A stretch of 64,000 nucleotides of DNA, taken from positions 124,001 to 188,000 of the forward strand of contig PMEM01000004.1 of NCBI GenBank assembly GCA_003155795.1. Reading direction: 5' to 3'. The notes under the pieces are model-generated. The model did no database searches. It was not told the DNA's origin and saw nothing but the letters and a program-made list of their open reading frames with translations. Below are positions 57,414-64,000 of this stretch, piece by piece. A program made the translations under genes and the position numbers. Every line of letters begins with the position of its first letter. Position 1 is the first letter of the stretch. Source of the stretch: Gemmatimonadota bacterium (GTDB lineage: Bacteria; Gemmatimonadota; Gemmatimonadetes; Gemmatimonadales; Gemmatimonadaceae).

Positions 57414-57661
57414 AAACGCAGGCGTTCCCGACCAATGTAGACAGTTTGCTCCTGAAGCGTGGGCGGGGAAGCGCTGTTAGAGGCTAAGTGTCGCACTCAC
57501 AGGAGCTTACACGCGGCATAGGGCGAATGAAGTGAGCGTATTTCACGCCTGACGGGCGGGATTGCGGCCCCAGCGGCCTCGATCGAAGATGTTAGCATAG
57601 ACGCGATTAGCCGCTGTCCTTTTTCTTGATTTATGTAAGAAGGTAGGCCACTATTTCCTAC

Positions 57662-58360
57662 ATGAGAGCACATCCGTTACCAAACAGCACGATGCAGCTG
57701 GAGTTTCATTCAACGGTTTTGTTAAGAACTCTTAGCCTTCGGGCTCGGATGCTAGCGTCAGCAGCAAGCATTCTGGCTCTTGCGGTCACATCTACTGCGA
57801 TGGGCCAGGCTGTTGGCACAAGCCAACATGCGAACCAGAGTGGTGCATTGCGCCACAAGGCGAGTGTAGACACGGCCGGCTTACTGATAACCGGCGCAAT
57901 GTGGCATCCAGGTACGGATCAAGCCCCGATACCATTCGCTGGAAGAACCATATTCGCTGTTCCTTATGCGAAGGAGCGTGAAGTGTTAGGGGCGTACTGT
58001 CGTTTGGACGAACAGCTGCATTCAGAGCTGATCGACTCGGCTCGCACAGCGGGGCGGCAGGCTTACGGTGCAGCAAGTATCCGCGGAGGTCAGCGACTTC
58101 AACGTATGGCCGAGGCTATACTCTCAGATGCGTCTCTCGAGCACGCAACCACCGGAATCGACGGGCACTACACGCTTCGCATACCGACCAACCAGGTGGT
58201 AGTGGTTATGGCCATTGGTGTCTACAACATCGAACTTGGCAATGTTGGCGGCTTTCCATTGACATATGTCTGGGCCATGCCGATGTCGAGCATCACCGAC
58301 CACGGCAAGAAGGAACTGAACCTGAATTCCGAGACACAACTCGATCCAGTGTGCAAATAG
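57662..58360 (+). CDS. Exported hypothetical protein (232 aa)
   Basis: A signal-peptide-like segment (MLASAASILALAVTSTAMGQA, residues 30-50 in part) precedes the mature region, so the true start may be ATG 57692 or 57749. The mature part ends in a beta-rich domain with GIDGHYTLRIPTNQVVVVMAIGVYNIELG, recalling carboxypeptidase-regulatory-like folds. No motif 1 or 2 is evident. It is probably host-derived cargo. Confidence 0.55.
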   Translation: MRAHPLPNSTMQLEFHSTVLLRTLSLRARMLASAASILALAVTSTAMGQAVGTSQHANQSGALRHKASVDTAGLLITGAMWHPGTDQAPIPFAGRTIFAVPYAKEREVLGAYCRLDEQLHSELIDSARTAGRQAYGAASIRGGQRLQRMAEAILSDASLEHATTGIDGHYTLRIPTNQVVVVMAIGVYNIELGNVGGFPLTYVWAMPMSSITDHGKKELNLNSETQLDPVCK

Positions 58361-58459
58361 CCTGGCTCGGGTAGCAACGCAAGCGGAAGCCACAGGGGCG
58401 GAAACAGGATCTAGCGAGACAATTGGACACCCAAGTAGGCATCACCGACCAGCTAGCAA

Positions 58460-58500
58460 CGAAAGCCCTGCATGAAGTTACGATGCAGGGCTTTCGTTTA
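58460..58500 (+). terminator. Rho-independent terminator
   Basis: A 14-bp stem (58460-58473 with 58483-58496, arms CGAAAGCCCTGCAT and ATGCAGGGCTTTCG) is followed by TTTATC. Confidence 0.8.
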
Positions 58501-58601
58501 TCAGTCGGGATGGACGGATTTGTACTGGCGACCTTCTGCTCCCGCTGATCGAGAGGCTATCTCGACACGCTAACCATCGCGTGAACAATGCCAGGTAACT
58601 C

Positions 58602-58613
58602 CCGCAGGCGCAT
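58602..58613 (+). promoter_or_regulatory. Motif 1 (CCGCAGGCGCAT)
   Basis: The element ends 43 nt before the GHKL ATPase gene at 58657. Confidence 0.6.
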
Positions 58614-58656
58614 TGGAATGTGTTCACATCATTCCGTTCATCATCTGTGAGGATGT

Positions 58657-59736
58657 ATGACCACAAGAAACGAGTTACCAGCAGCGCCGAGGGAATTGTC
58701 GTTCGGCGTCAACGAGACCCGCTTGCTGGGCGAAGTCGGCCTTTTCTTCAGCTCCGCAACCGCCGCATTCGCCGAGTGTGTGCAGAACGCTTACCGCGCC
58801 GGCGCCACAACGCTACGTGTGACCGCTGATCCATCAGCCCGGAAAGTCGTATTCCGAGATAACGGTTGTGGCTTGAGCGACCCAAGCAAGCTGCTGCAAA
58901 TGGCGGAAAGTGGCTGGGACACAGCAGACGTGAAGCACGCCGCGGGTTTGGGCTCGCTCGCGCTGTTCGCGATCGCTACAGATGTTGAGATTATCTCGAT
59001 GCCTGATGACGGTAGTGCCCCGTGGCGCATACACTTCACGGACGCTGCTCTTCGTCACGAGGCTCCGGTTGAGTGCTGGGATGCTATTTCACCATCCCTC
59101 TGGGCTGAGCACGGTGACGAGGCTCATGGTGTCGAGATTCGCGCAACACTCCGTGAGTCCGCGACATTCCCGACAATGACAGCCGAGGACAGTGGAAAGT
59201 GGCGGCATCGATTCCCTCTGGCGATCACGATCGAGGTCGCTGATTCCACCATTCCAGGCGGGGTTCTCCGTAGCGTTCACACCGTTGGGCCTCGTGAGGG
59301 CTATTCGATTGAAACATCGGCTGGGGCGCTACACGTTACCTCGCCGAACAAGCAGAGTGGCCACTTTTCTACTGCGATCTTCGTTGAATGGGAGCATCGG
59401 CGTACCGGGACAGTCTCGATACCGGACGAGGTTCTTTCCGAAGAATTGTGCGTCGGTGTTCCTAACGCGGTTCGCGAGGAATTGATCAGGCGCCTTCGCC
59501 GTGACGTTGAGCTCGTCTGGGTTGTATCACCAAATGTGGCGGTCGAGGCAAAACTTCCCGATCGCGAAACGCTGGTGCGTGATGAAGGATTCAAGCGGGC
59601 GATGAGTGTCCTCGCAGCAACGTTGCTCGCGGAGTTTGATGTTGAAAACCTCCGCAAAACGTTCGTGGAGTTCACTAAGGGCGAAGCGATCGTCCAGCTT
59701 GACGATATTGAGCAGCTTGCGCGTGGTGTCAAATAG
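58657..59736 (+). CDS. GHKL (Hsp90-like) ATPase protein
   Basis: The 359-residue protein has the GHKL ATP-binding motifs: N-box FAECVQNAYRAGA with E40 and N44, G1 box RDNGCGLSD from D68, and a G2-type loop AAGLGSLALFAIA near 95. No kinase, topoisomerase or MutL C-terminal domain is evident. Phage rIIA-like and MORC-like proteins share this head domain. A coding-like extension continues in frame for 57 codons after the TAG. Confidence 0.75.
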   Translation: MTTRNELPAAPRELSFGVNETRLLGEVGLFFSSATAAFAECVQNAYRAGATTLRVTADPSARKVVFRDNGCGLSDPSKLLQMAESGWDTADVKHAAGLGSLALFAIATDVEIISMPDDGSAPWRIHFTDAALRHEAPVECWDAISPSLWAEHGDEAHGVEIRATLRESATFPTMTAEDSGKWRHRFPLAITIEVADSTIPGGVLRSVHTVGPREGYSIETSAGALHVTSPNKQSGHFSTAIFVEWEHRRTGTVSIPDEVLSEELCVGVPNAVREELIRRLRRDVELVWVVSPNVAVEAKLPDRETLVRDEGFKRAMSVLAATLLAEFDVENLRKTFVEFTKGEAIVQLDDIEQLARGVK

Positions 59737-59928
59737 TTCCGACCCCGCTTCAAGGGAATCCCGCTTACCGCTTTCGACCCGATTCCGTTCCTTGCGATAG
59801 CGGGGTATGGCATTCCCGAGGGTGGAAACGATCTGTCGGATGTGGATTGCAGCCTCATTCTAGACGGTGATGGTTCAGACTTCGAAGTGTCGTACAATAC
59901 GACGCGGTGACTCGTCAAGCCTCTGTAC

Positions 59929-60672
59929 GTGACACCATTCGCTCAACTTGCCGTTGATGCCGGGATTCCGGCGATCGGCCCAGCAAAAGCGAAGAATCAC
60001 GATGGACTAATTCCACTCAGCATCGTCGCCCGTGGCGAGTCGCTCTTTGTGGAGGAGATGCAGGCGATCTTCGCTCGTGGTCTTCAGTTCGTAACTCCCG
60101 ATGGTGTAAAGGTCGCATCGGTGCCCGTAGCTGCGTTTGAGTCAGCCTGGGAAGAGCTCGATGATACCGACGTGGAGTTGCCCGTTTGGTTGAAGAATCG
60201 AGAGCCAATTCAGGTAATCTTTGCCATGCCCGGAGATGACCCGACACCACTCCCGGATGCTGTTATGGCGTACGTCCTGGAATCCCAAGCGTTCAACAAC
60301 TACGCGACGATCATGGCCGGAGAGCGCGATGGTGGAGAATTCGCGCTCGACATTTGGGACTACACCGAGTCGAACAGTTCGGATTCCAACGACTCGTGGA
60401 GTGAGACGCGTCTCGCCGCTGATGCACGTCGGCTGGTAGCCAATGCGGTAGGTGGAAAGCACGTACTGCAGGCCGAACGGGTTGCCGTCCTGGCAGAACT
60501 GAGCGACATGATGGATGTGACCTTCAACTACGGCGACCGCGTTGACGCGCTGGTTCAGCGCGGGAAGACTGCGGGGATTGAGCCGAAGCTGCTCGCGCGG
60601 ATACTCAGATCCCGCAACACGCTCCGAGATGCACTCAAGGCAATCCGCCTTCAGCAATCCGATGCGCGGTAG
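59929..60672 (+). CDS. Hypothetical protein (247 aa)
   Basis: I recognise no family. The GTG start at 59929 has no clear ribosome-binding site. The protein is acidic, with a DDTDVELPVWLKNREPIQVIFAMP strand region and a helical C-terminus (ILRSRNTLRDALKAIRLQQ). It may act with the preceding GHKL ATPase by position, as phage rII pairs do, but there is no sequence evidence. Confidence 0.55.
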   Translation: MTPFAQLAVDAGIPAIGPAKAKNHDGLIPLSIVARGESLFVEEMQAIFARGLQFVTPDGVKVASVPVAAFESAWEELDDTDVELPVWLKNREPIQVIFAMPGDDPTPLPDAVMAYVLESQAFNNYATIMAGERDGGEFALDIWDYTESNSSDSNDSWSETRLAADARRLVANAVGGKHVLQAERVAVLAELSDMMDVTFNYGDRVDALVQRGKTAGIEPKLLARILRSRNTLRDALKAIRLQQSDAR

Positions 60673-60684
60673 TAGCAAAGGCAA

Positions 60685-60715
60685 CGGGGCGGCATCCTGA
60701 ATCGATGTCGCCCCG
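60685..60715 (+). terminator. Hairpin abutting orphan motif 1
   Basis: CGGGGCGGCATC (60685-60696) pairs with GATGTCGCCCCG (60704-60715) with one wobble and runs into motif 1. Confidence 0.55.
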
Positions 60716-60724
60716 CAAGTGCAT
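60713..60724 (+). promoter_or_regulatory. Motif 1 (CCGCAAGTGCAT), orphan
   Basis: This copy faces the 3' end of a minus-strand gene rather than a start codon; the next plus-strand gene starts at 61479. Confidence 0.45.
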
Positions 60725-60744
60725 CAATCCAGGTGCAAGATAGC

Positions 60745-61374
60745 CTAACTTGGTTTCCTGTCCTCACCATCGGCGACGCGGCGAGCACTCAGCCAAAGGT
60801 GATCCCATCGCGGCTGTATTAGAGATGAGATGGCGACACCGCCGAGCGACGAAGATGAGTGGATGAAACGCCCGCCGCCGATATAGATGCCAACATGGCT
60901 TACTACACCGCGAATGCCGAAGAACAACAGATCGCCATCTTCGAGAGCGTCCGTCGAACGTGGTATTGGATTCCCGACTCGAGACTGCTCCTTCGATGTG
61001 CGAGGGAGACGAATCCCAGCTCGACCTTCTGCCCACTGGACGAACGCGCTGCAATCCACAGCCGCCGCACTCTTTCCGTTGCCCCCGTACTGGTACGGGC
61101 GCCCGAGTTGCCTGTAAGCCTGCGCGATCGCCATGAGTCGCCTAGCCGAGCTGTGCTGACCTTTATCCCACAGCGTCCGCGCAGCGGCTGCCGCTTCTTC
61201 AGGAGTCGAGTATCGCGACGCCGGCGTTTCTGCACTCGGAGCGGCTCGACGTGATGACGCCGTCGTCGCGATCGGTGCTTGTGCGACGAGCGGCCTGGTT
61301 CCAGTGAACAGAGAAAGTGCGAGCGCCAGCAGAAGACGCGGATGGGCGCCGGCAATGATGACTCGATTAGGCAT
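60745..61374 (-). CDS. Secreted NlpC/P60 (C40) cell-wall hydrolase
   Basis: The 209-residue protein has a signal peptide (LLLALALSLFTGTRPLVAQA, residues 14-33). The C-terminal NlpC/P60 domain shows YQYGGNGKSAAAVDCSAFVQW with catalytic C108, DGDLLFFG, and SHVGIYIGGGRFIHSSS with H160 and H172. It would cut peptide crosslinks in peptidoglycan outside the membrane, useful in cell-wall remodelling for DNA transfer or pilus assembly. Motif 2 lies exactly 9 nt before its ATG with no ribosome-binding site, so it is probably leaderless. Confidence 0.85.
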   Translation of the reverse strand: MPNRVIIAGAHPRLLLALALSLFTGTRPLVAQAPIATTASSRRAAPSAETPASRYSTPEEAAAAARTLWDKGQHSSARRLMAIAQAYRQLGRPYQYGGNGKSAAAVDCSAFVQWAEGRAGIRLPRTSKEQSRVGNPIPRSTDALEDGDLLFFGIRGVVSHVGIYIGGGRFIHSSSSLGGVAISSLIQPRWDHLWLSARRVADGEDRKPS

Positions 61375-61383
61375 GTAGCTGGT

Positions 61384-61393
61384 GAGTATCGGC
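61384..61393 (-). promoter_or_regulatory. Motif 2 (GCCGATACTC), leaderless position
   Basis: Read on the minus strand, TGCCGATACTC ends 9 nt before the ATG of the NlpC/P60 gene (at 61374). Confidence 0.5.
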
Positions 61394-61433
61394 AGTCAAT
61401 CCTGTTCTGTTCATCCAATTGGGTATCCCGGGT

Positions 61434-61443
61434 GCCGATACTC
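61434..61443 (+). promoter_or_regulatory. Motif 2 (GCCGATACTC)
   Basis: The plus-strand copy is divergent from the minus copy at 61384 and ends 35 nt before the gene at 61479. Confidence 0.45.
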
Positions 61444-61478
61444 CGAGGAGGCACTCCCGAAGAGGATGAATAATCAGA

Positions 61479-61748
61479 ATGGCCCCAACCGCAGACTCGA
61501 AGTCGATTCCCAAGGTCATCAAAACTGGATTTGATGATGCTGCAACGATCAATGACATCTACGACCGGCTAGAACGGAGCGAAGATACTATTACGGTCGG
61601 ATGCTTCCGCGGGCTTCTGAGACTACGCGAGATGAGCGGAAAGGAGGTGACGATGAAAGACCTCCGGATACTGCTTCATGTTGATGAGCCCAAGCCGACA
61701 CCCAAGCAAATAGCGACCACGGCGGTCGCGGTCGCTGTCGCTAGCTAG
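61479..61748 (+). CDS. Hypothetical small protein (89 aa)
   Basis: I recognise no family. It has two helical segments (TINDIYDRLERSED; CFRGLLRLREMSGKEVTMKDLRILL) and an alanine/valine-rich tail. It is transcribed divergently from the NlpC/P60 gene. Confidence 0.5.
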   Translation: MAPTADSKSIPKVIKTGFDDAATINDIYDRLERSEDTITVGCFRGLLRLREMSGKEVTMKDLRILLHVDEPKPTPKQIATTAVAVAVAS

Positions 61749-61760
61749 GTGCTCCTTTCG

Positions 61761-61907
61761 ATGGTCTTAGGGTTAGGCCAGGATGGATACTGGGCCGGCT
61801 TCGGCGTAGCCTGTTTCGGCCTTTGGATGGCCTACAGCATCGGCGTATCCGCTGGGTCGAAATTCTTCCCCAAGGGTTCCAAATCAGCCAATATCTTCGA
61901 ACTGTGA
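61761..61907 (+). CDS. Small membrane protein (48 aa)
   Basis: The short open frame 12 nt after the previous stop encodes one aromatic hydrophobic stretch (WAGFGVACFGLWMAYSIGV) and a basic tail. Possibly part of the pilus-like cluster downstream. Confidence 0.4.
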   Translation: MVLGLGQDGYWAGFGVACFGLWMAYSIGVSAGSKFFPKGSKSANIFEL

Positions 61908-62037
61908 TGGTCGGCCAGGCTCGAGGTGGTGCGCGAGTTGGCGTTGGGGCTGTATCCTGTAATTAGGCATGGGGTTTCAGCGAGCTTTTGGGATTAGGCC
62001 GCACGCCTCACCGTGATTTCCTTCAACCTCTACATCC

Positions 62038-62292
62038 ATGTCGCAGTCAACTGTACAGCAGGAAGAGATCTTTGATGGCGCAGTGCTCGATCTTGAACAG
62101 CTACCGGCGCCGATGACTGAGCACGAGCACGCGGTTCATTCCGTAGCTCGTGCGGAGTTCGCAGTTCTTGCCGACTTGCTGCAACGCCAGGATCGTGGCG
62201 AGACAGTGCCTGTTGACGAAATGCATGTGGCGGAAAGCGATGCGACGGAACTGTTGCTCGCATACAAGCGGCTGCTTTCCCGTCGGGTTTAG
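62038..62292 (+). CDS. Hypothetical small protein (84 aa)
   Basis: The protein is acidic and helical with no recognised family. It has no clear ribosome-binding site at the ATG. Confidence 0.5.
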   Translation: MSQSTVQQEEIFDGAVLDLEQLPAPMTEHEHAVHSVARAEFAVLADLLQRQDRGETVPVDEMHVAESDATELLLAYKRLLSRRV

Positions 62293-62344
62293 TAGCCCGG
62301 ACTCTCGATCGGTCGTGAATATCTCAGGAGGTCTCGGGAGGGGT

Positions 62345-62656
62345 ATGAGCATCGCCATGGACTCGCCTTCGCTAACAACTAATCGGATGGGCTTGGGACG
62401 GAGCATGTCTCAGTTCATCAGGGTGGTCGCACGTCGCACGAGTCAGATTCTCTACCTCGGGGCTCTCGTGGTGGTGACTGCGTGGGGCTTACATGGCGCA
62501 TGGTCGTTTACTCGGGTGGTAGCGTCCGAGATAATGGCACTGCGCCATCCTGACGTATTGGCCTCAGATCCGAGCTTGGAGCGCACGTTGAGGGCGGAAG
62601 CCCTTATCCGAGCCGGACACGGGCGTTCGAAAGCACGGCATGGGAGCCGATATTAA
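62345..62656 (+). CDS. Single-pass membrane protein (103 aa)
   Basis: GGGAGGGG precedes the ATG. A hydrophobic helix (ILYLGALVVVTAWGLHGAW, about residues 37-56) follows a basic N-terminus, so the tail probably faces the periplasm. Its position before two pseudopilins suggests a part in a pilus or secretion apparatus. No family is recognised. Confidence 0.55.
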   Translation: MSIAMDSPSLTTNRMGLGRSMSQFIRVVARRTSQILYLGALVVVTAWGLHGAWSFTRVVASEIMALRHPDVLASDPSLERTLRAEALIRAGHGRSKARHGSRY

Positions 62657-62826
62657 TTTGTAGCAGGGTTTGGAGCTGCCGCCACCGCGGTGGCTCCGGA
62701 CAGGCGTGACGGGAAACCGGCGCGCCACTTCGACTTGTAGGACGAACAACTCAACGACAGTGTGTGTGCAGCGGGGCCGGATCGTTTTCGGTGCCGGCTG
62801 CACGACCTGCGCATCAAGGCACGCTT

Positions 62827-63264
62827 ATGCGTCTGATGTACGGATCTATGCATGGGATGAACCGATCGCGTTCGAGAAGCGGATTCACTCTTCTCGAATT
62901 GCTGATTGCGCTGATAATCATCAGCGTGGTGAGTGCGATCGCGTTCCCGGCATTTTTCGGTGCTGTCAGCGCGAATGACATAACGACCATGCGGACTGAC
63001 GTTCAAAGGCTTCAGTTTCAGGCGCGATCCTATTACGACGCACACAGCGTATTTCCACAAACACCGGGGAATGGTTGGGTAACGGCTCCAATAGCCGGAC
63101 TGGACTTCCGTCCCTCGCCCGGTATGGAGTTCTCGTTAGAGCGCAGTGCGGACGGACAGGGGGTCGTTGTGTCGATAGAGCCGCTCGCACCACCCCACCA
63201 GTATTGCTCTCGACGTTTAGGTACCTCAGACATCGGGAATGGAATCGAATGCGTAACACAATGA
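62827..63264 (+). CDS. Type IV pilin-like / pseudopilin protein
   Basis: The 145-residue protein has a class-III (prepilin) signal: basic leader RSRSRSG, then FTLLELLIALIIISVVSAIAF with the conserved Glu at position 5 after the cleavage site. The C-terminal domain has two Cys near the end (CSRRLG...IECVTQ), as in disulfide-bonded pilins. It needs a prepilin peptidase. The stop overlaps the start of a second pseudopilin gene. Confidence 0.85.
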   Translation: MRLMYGSMHGMNRSRSRSGFTLLELLIALIIISVVSAIAFPAFFGAVSANDITTMRTDVQRLQFQARSYYDAHSVFPQTPGNGWVTAPIAGLDFRPSPGMEFSLERSADGQGVVVSIEPLAPPHQYCSRRLGTSDIGNGIECVTQ

Positions 63265-63671
63265 CTGTGGAGAGATCAAGTTCACATCGATCCGGCTTCA
63301 CGCTGGTGGAGATATTGGTTGCTCTCGTGATCGTGGCGATCTTATCTGCTTCGTTCCTCATGTGGAATGACAACGCTACGACCCTGGCAGATGACACGAA
63401 CGCCCACGCGGATCTGTCCCGGCTCGTCGCGGCGTTGCAAGAAGCGCGAGCCGAGACTGGGAAGTACCCCGTTACAGGATCCTTCACGACGACACCGGTT
63501 GCCGGACTTCCATTCCAGCCCAGCCAGGGCATGCAGTACCGGGTCTATGGGTCGGCGGATCAACTCTCGGTCTATGCCGTAATGGGCCCAACTCGCGCCA
63601 CCACGAAGACATGTACAATCGCCCTCGGAACCTATGATACGGGGGCCGGGATGGTCTGTACCGTCTTTTAG
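63261..63671 (+). CDS. Second type IV pilin-like / pseudopilin protein
   Basis: ATG 63261 overlaps the previous stop (ATGA). The prepilin signal SGFTLVEILVALVIVAILSA has the conserved Glu. The C-terminal half repeats the first pilin's layout: YPVTGSFTTTPVAGLPFQPSQGMQY parallels FPQTPGNGWVTAPIAGLDFRPSPGMEF, so the two are tandem paralogues. Two Cys lie near the C-terminus. Confidence 0.85.
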   Translation: MTVERSSSHRSGFTLVEILVALVIVAILSASFLMWNDNATTLADDTNAHADLSRLVAALQEARAETGKYPVTGSFTTTPVAGLPFQPSQGMQYRVYGSADQLSVYAVMGPTRATTKTCTIALGTYDTGAGMVCTVF

Positions 63672-63761
63672 GGTGCGTCCGCAATCACCATCCATAGGAA
63701 TTCCGATGGCCGGCGCGTAAACCAGCCTGATCCTGTGCTGTCTGTTCAATAGGAGGCTTCC

Positions 63762-63797
63762 ATGCCTCGTCGCCGACCCAGAGAGAGTCTCAAATGA
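63762..63797 (+). CDS. Eleven-codon leader frame
   Basis: A strong AGGAGG site and ATG start a very basic 11-residue frame (MPRRRPRESLK). Its TGA overlaps the next gene's ATG. It probably serves translational coupling or regulation. Confidence 0.35.
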   Translation: MPRRRPRESLK

Positions 63798-64000
63798 ACA
63801 TTGATCAATCACCAACACTCCGTCCGACTCGTGAACCCTCATATGAGGGCAACACTTCGGATACAGACACCCTTGTAACCTCCTCTGTGGTGGACGTCCT
63901 CACGATCGTAACGCAGGAGCGGAACCAGAAGCTTGCCAAGGGACAGTCTCTGCGTGACATCAATGACGAATTTGTGCAGGAGTACAGCCACTATCTCGCG
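63794..64000 (+). CDS. Hypothetical protein, truncated by window end
   Basis: The first 69 codons are visible and open to the end of the window. The N-terminus is polar; from residue 30 a helical VVDVLTIVTQERNQKLAKG segment follows. It starts within the stop of the 11-codon leader. No family can be assigned from this part. Confidence 0.5.
   Translation, partial: MNIDQSPTLRPTREPSYEGNTSDTDTLVTSSVVDVLTIVTQERNQKLAKGQSLRDINDEFVQEYSHYLA

Noticed and set aside
25-60724. Motif 1 as an attachment site, recombination site or dispersed mobile repeat
   Set aside because: Conservation is limited to about 12 bp, flanks are unrelated, orientation follows transcription and distance to start codons is restricted. 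That pattern fits a regulatory element, not an insertion or recombination site.
1-64000. CRISPR array, tRNA or rRNA genes, insertion sequences
   Set aside because: No regularly spaced direct repeats, no cloverleaf-like sequences ending in CCA, no rRNA-like stretches and no transposase-type genes with terminal repeats were recognised by eye. A tRNAscan or Infernal search was not possible here.

Overview
The window is a densely packed, almost entirely plus-strand accessory replicon, most simply read as part of a large plasmid or phage-plasmid of a GC-rich bacterium. Evidence for a plasmid is direct. There is a replication initiator (48436-50244) next to a non-coding, comparatively AT-rich 0.77-kb region with repeats and DnaA-box-like sites, a PRTRC cassette (proteins E, C, F, B and ThiF, 17868-22297), RadC- and ArdC-type proteins, and a RES/Xre toxin-antitoxin pair. 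Several genes are phage-like (Gp157 family, own DnaN clamp, own B12-dependent ribonucleotide reductase, Mom-like acyltransferase, degenerate DnaQ-like exonuclease). The host is uncertain. Clamp and exported-protein sequence style would fit Gemmatimonadota, but that is a weak guess. No rRNA, tRNA, CRISPR array or insertion sequence was recognised.

Layout. 0-6 kb: C5-cytosine methyltransferase and small unknown genes, including a tandem paralogue pair. 6-16 kb: RadC, an N6-adenine methyltransferase, a DUF7007 protein, many short unknown genes and a CYTH protein. 16.6-22.5 kb: PRTRC cassette. 23.5-27.2 kb: sliding clamp, a macro-domain/DUF4031 fusion, a second adenine methyltransferase, a DUF4326 protein and a cysteine-rich mini-protein. 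27.2-28.5 kb: Xre/RES module. 30.9-34.0 kb: SLOG protein, then a coupled cyclotransferase/unknown/amidoligase operon. 34.1-41.9 kb: Gp157, UDG-like protein, a run of small genes and the DnaQ-like protein. 42-46 kb: NrdJ (split by a one-base frameshift) and a beta-class DNA methylase. 46.7-53.6 kb: minus-strand winged-helix candidate, origin, Rep, an ArdC-thymidylate kinase fusion and a highly divergent sigma-factor-like protein. 53.7-60.7 kb: HNH nuclease, Mom-like acyltransferase, exported protein and GHKL ATPase. 60.7-64 kb: a minus-strand NlpC/P60 hydrolase and the start of a pseudopilin cluster that runs off the end.

The most striking feature is not a gene. A 12-bp element, consensus (G/C)CG(C/T)(G/A)(G/A)G(T/C)GCA(T/C), typically GCGCGGGTGCAT, occurs at least 43 times, always in the same orientation as the genes and nearly always just ahead of a gene or operon. 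In six places it lies exactly 8-9 nt before an ATG that has no Shine-Dalgarno sequence; elsewhere it lies about 20-80 nt upstream and a ribosome-binding site often follows. This is the geometry expected of a promoter core element whose transcripts start 8-9 nt downstream, leaderless in the six short cases. Many copies are directly preceded by a GC-rich hairpin (terminator of the previous gene), giving repeated terminator-promoter-leader-gene units. The element itself encodes a sigma-like protein (52336-53610), the obvious candidate to read the motif, so the window may carry a private transcription system. A second, rarer element, TGCCGATACT, appears in front of genes in the 46-62 kb part that lack the first one, again including one leaderless case.
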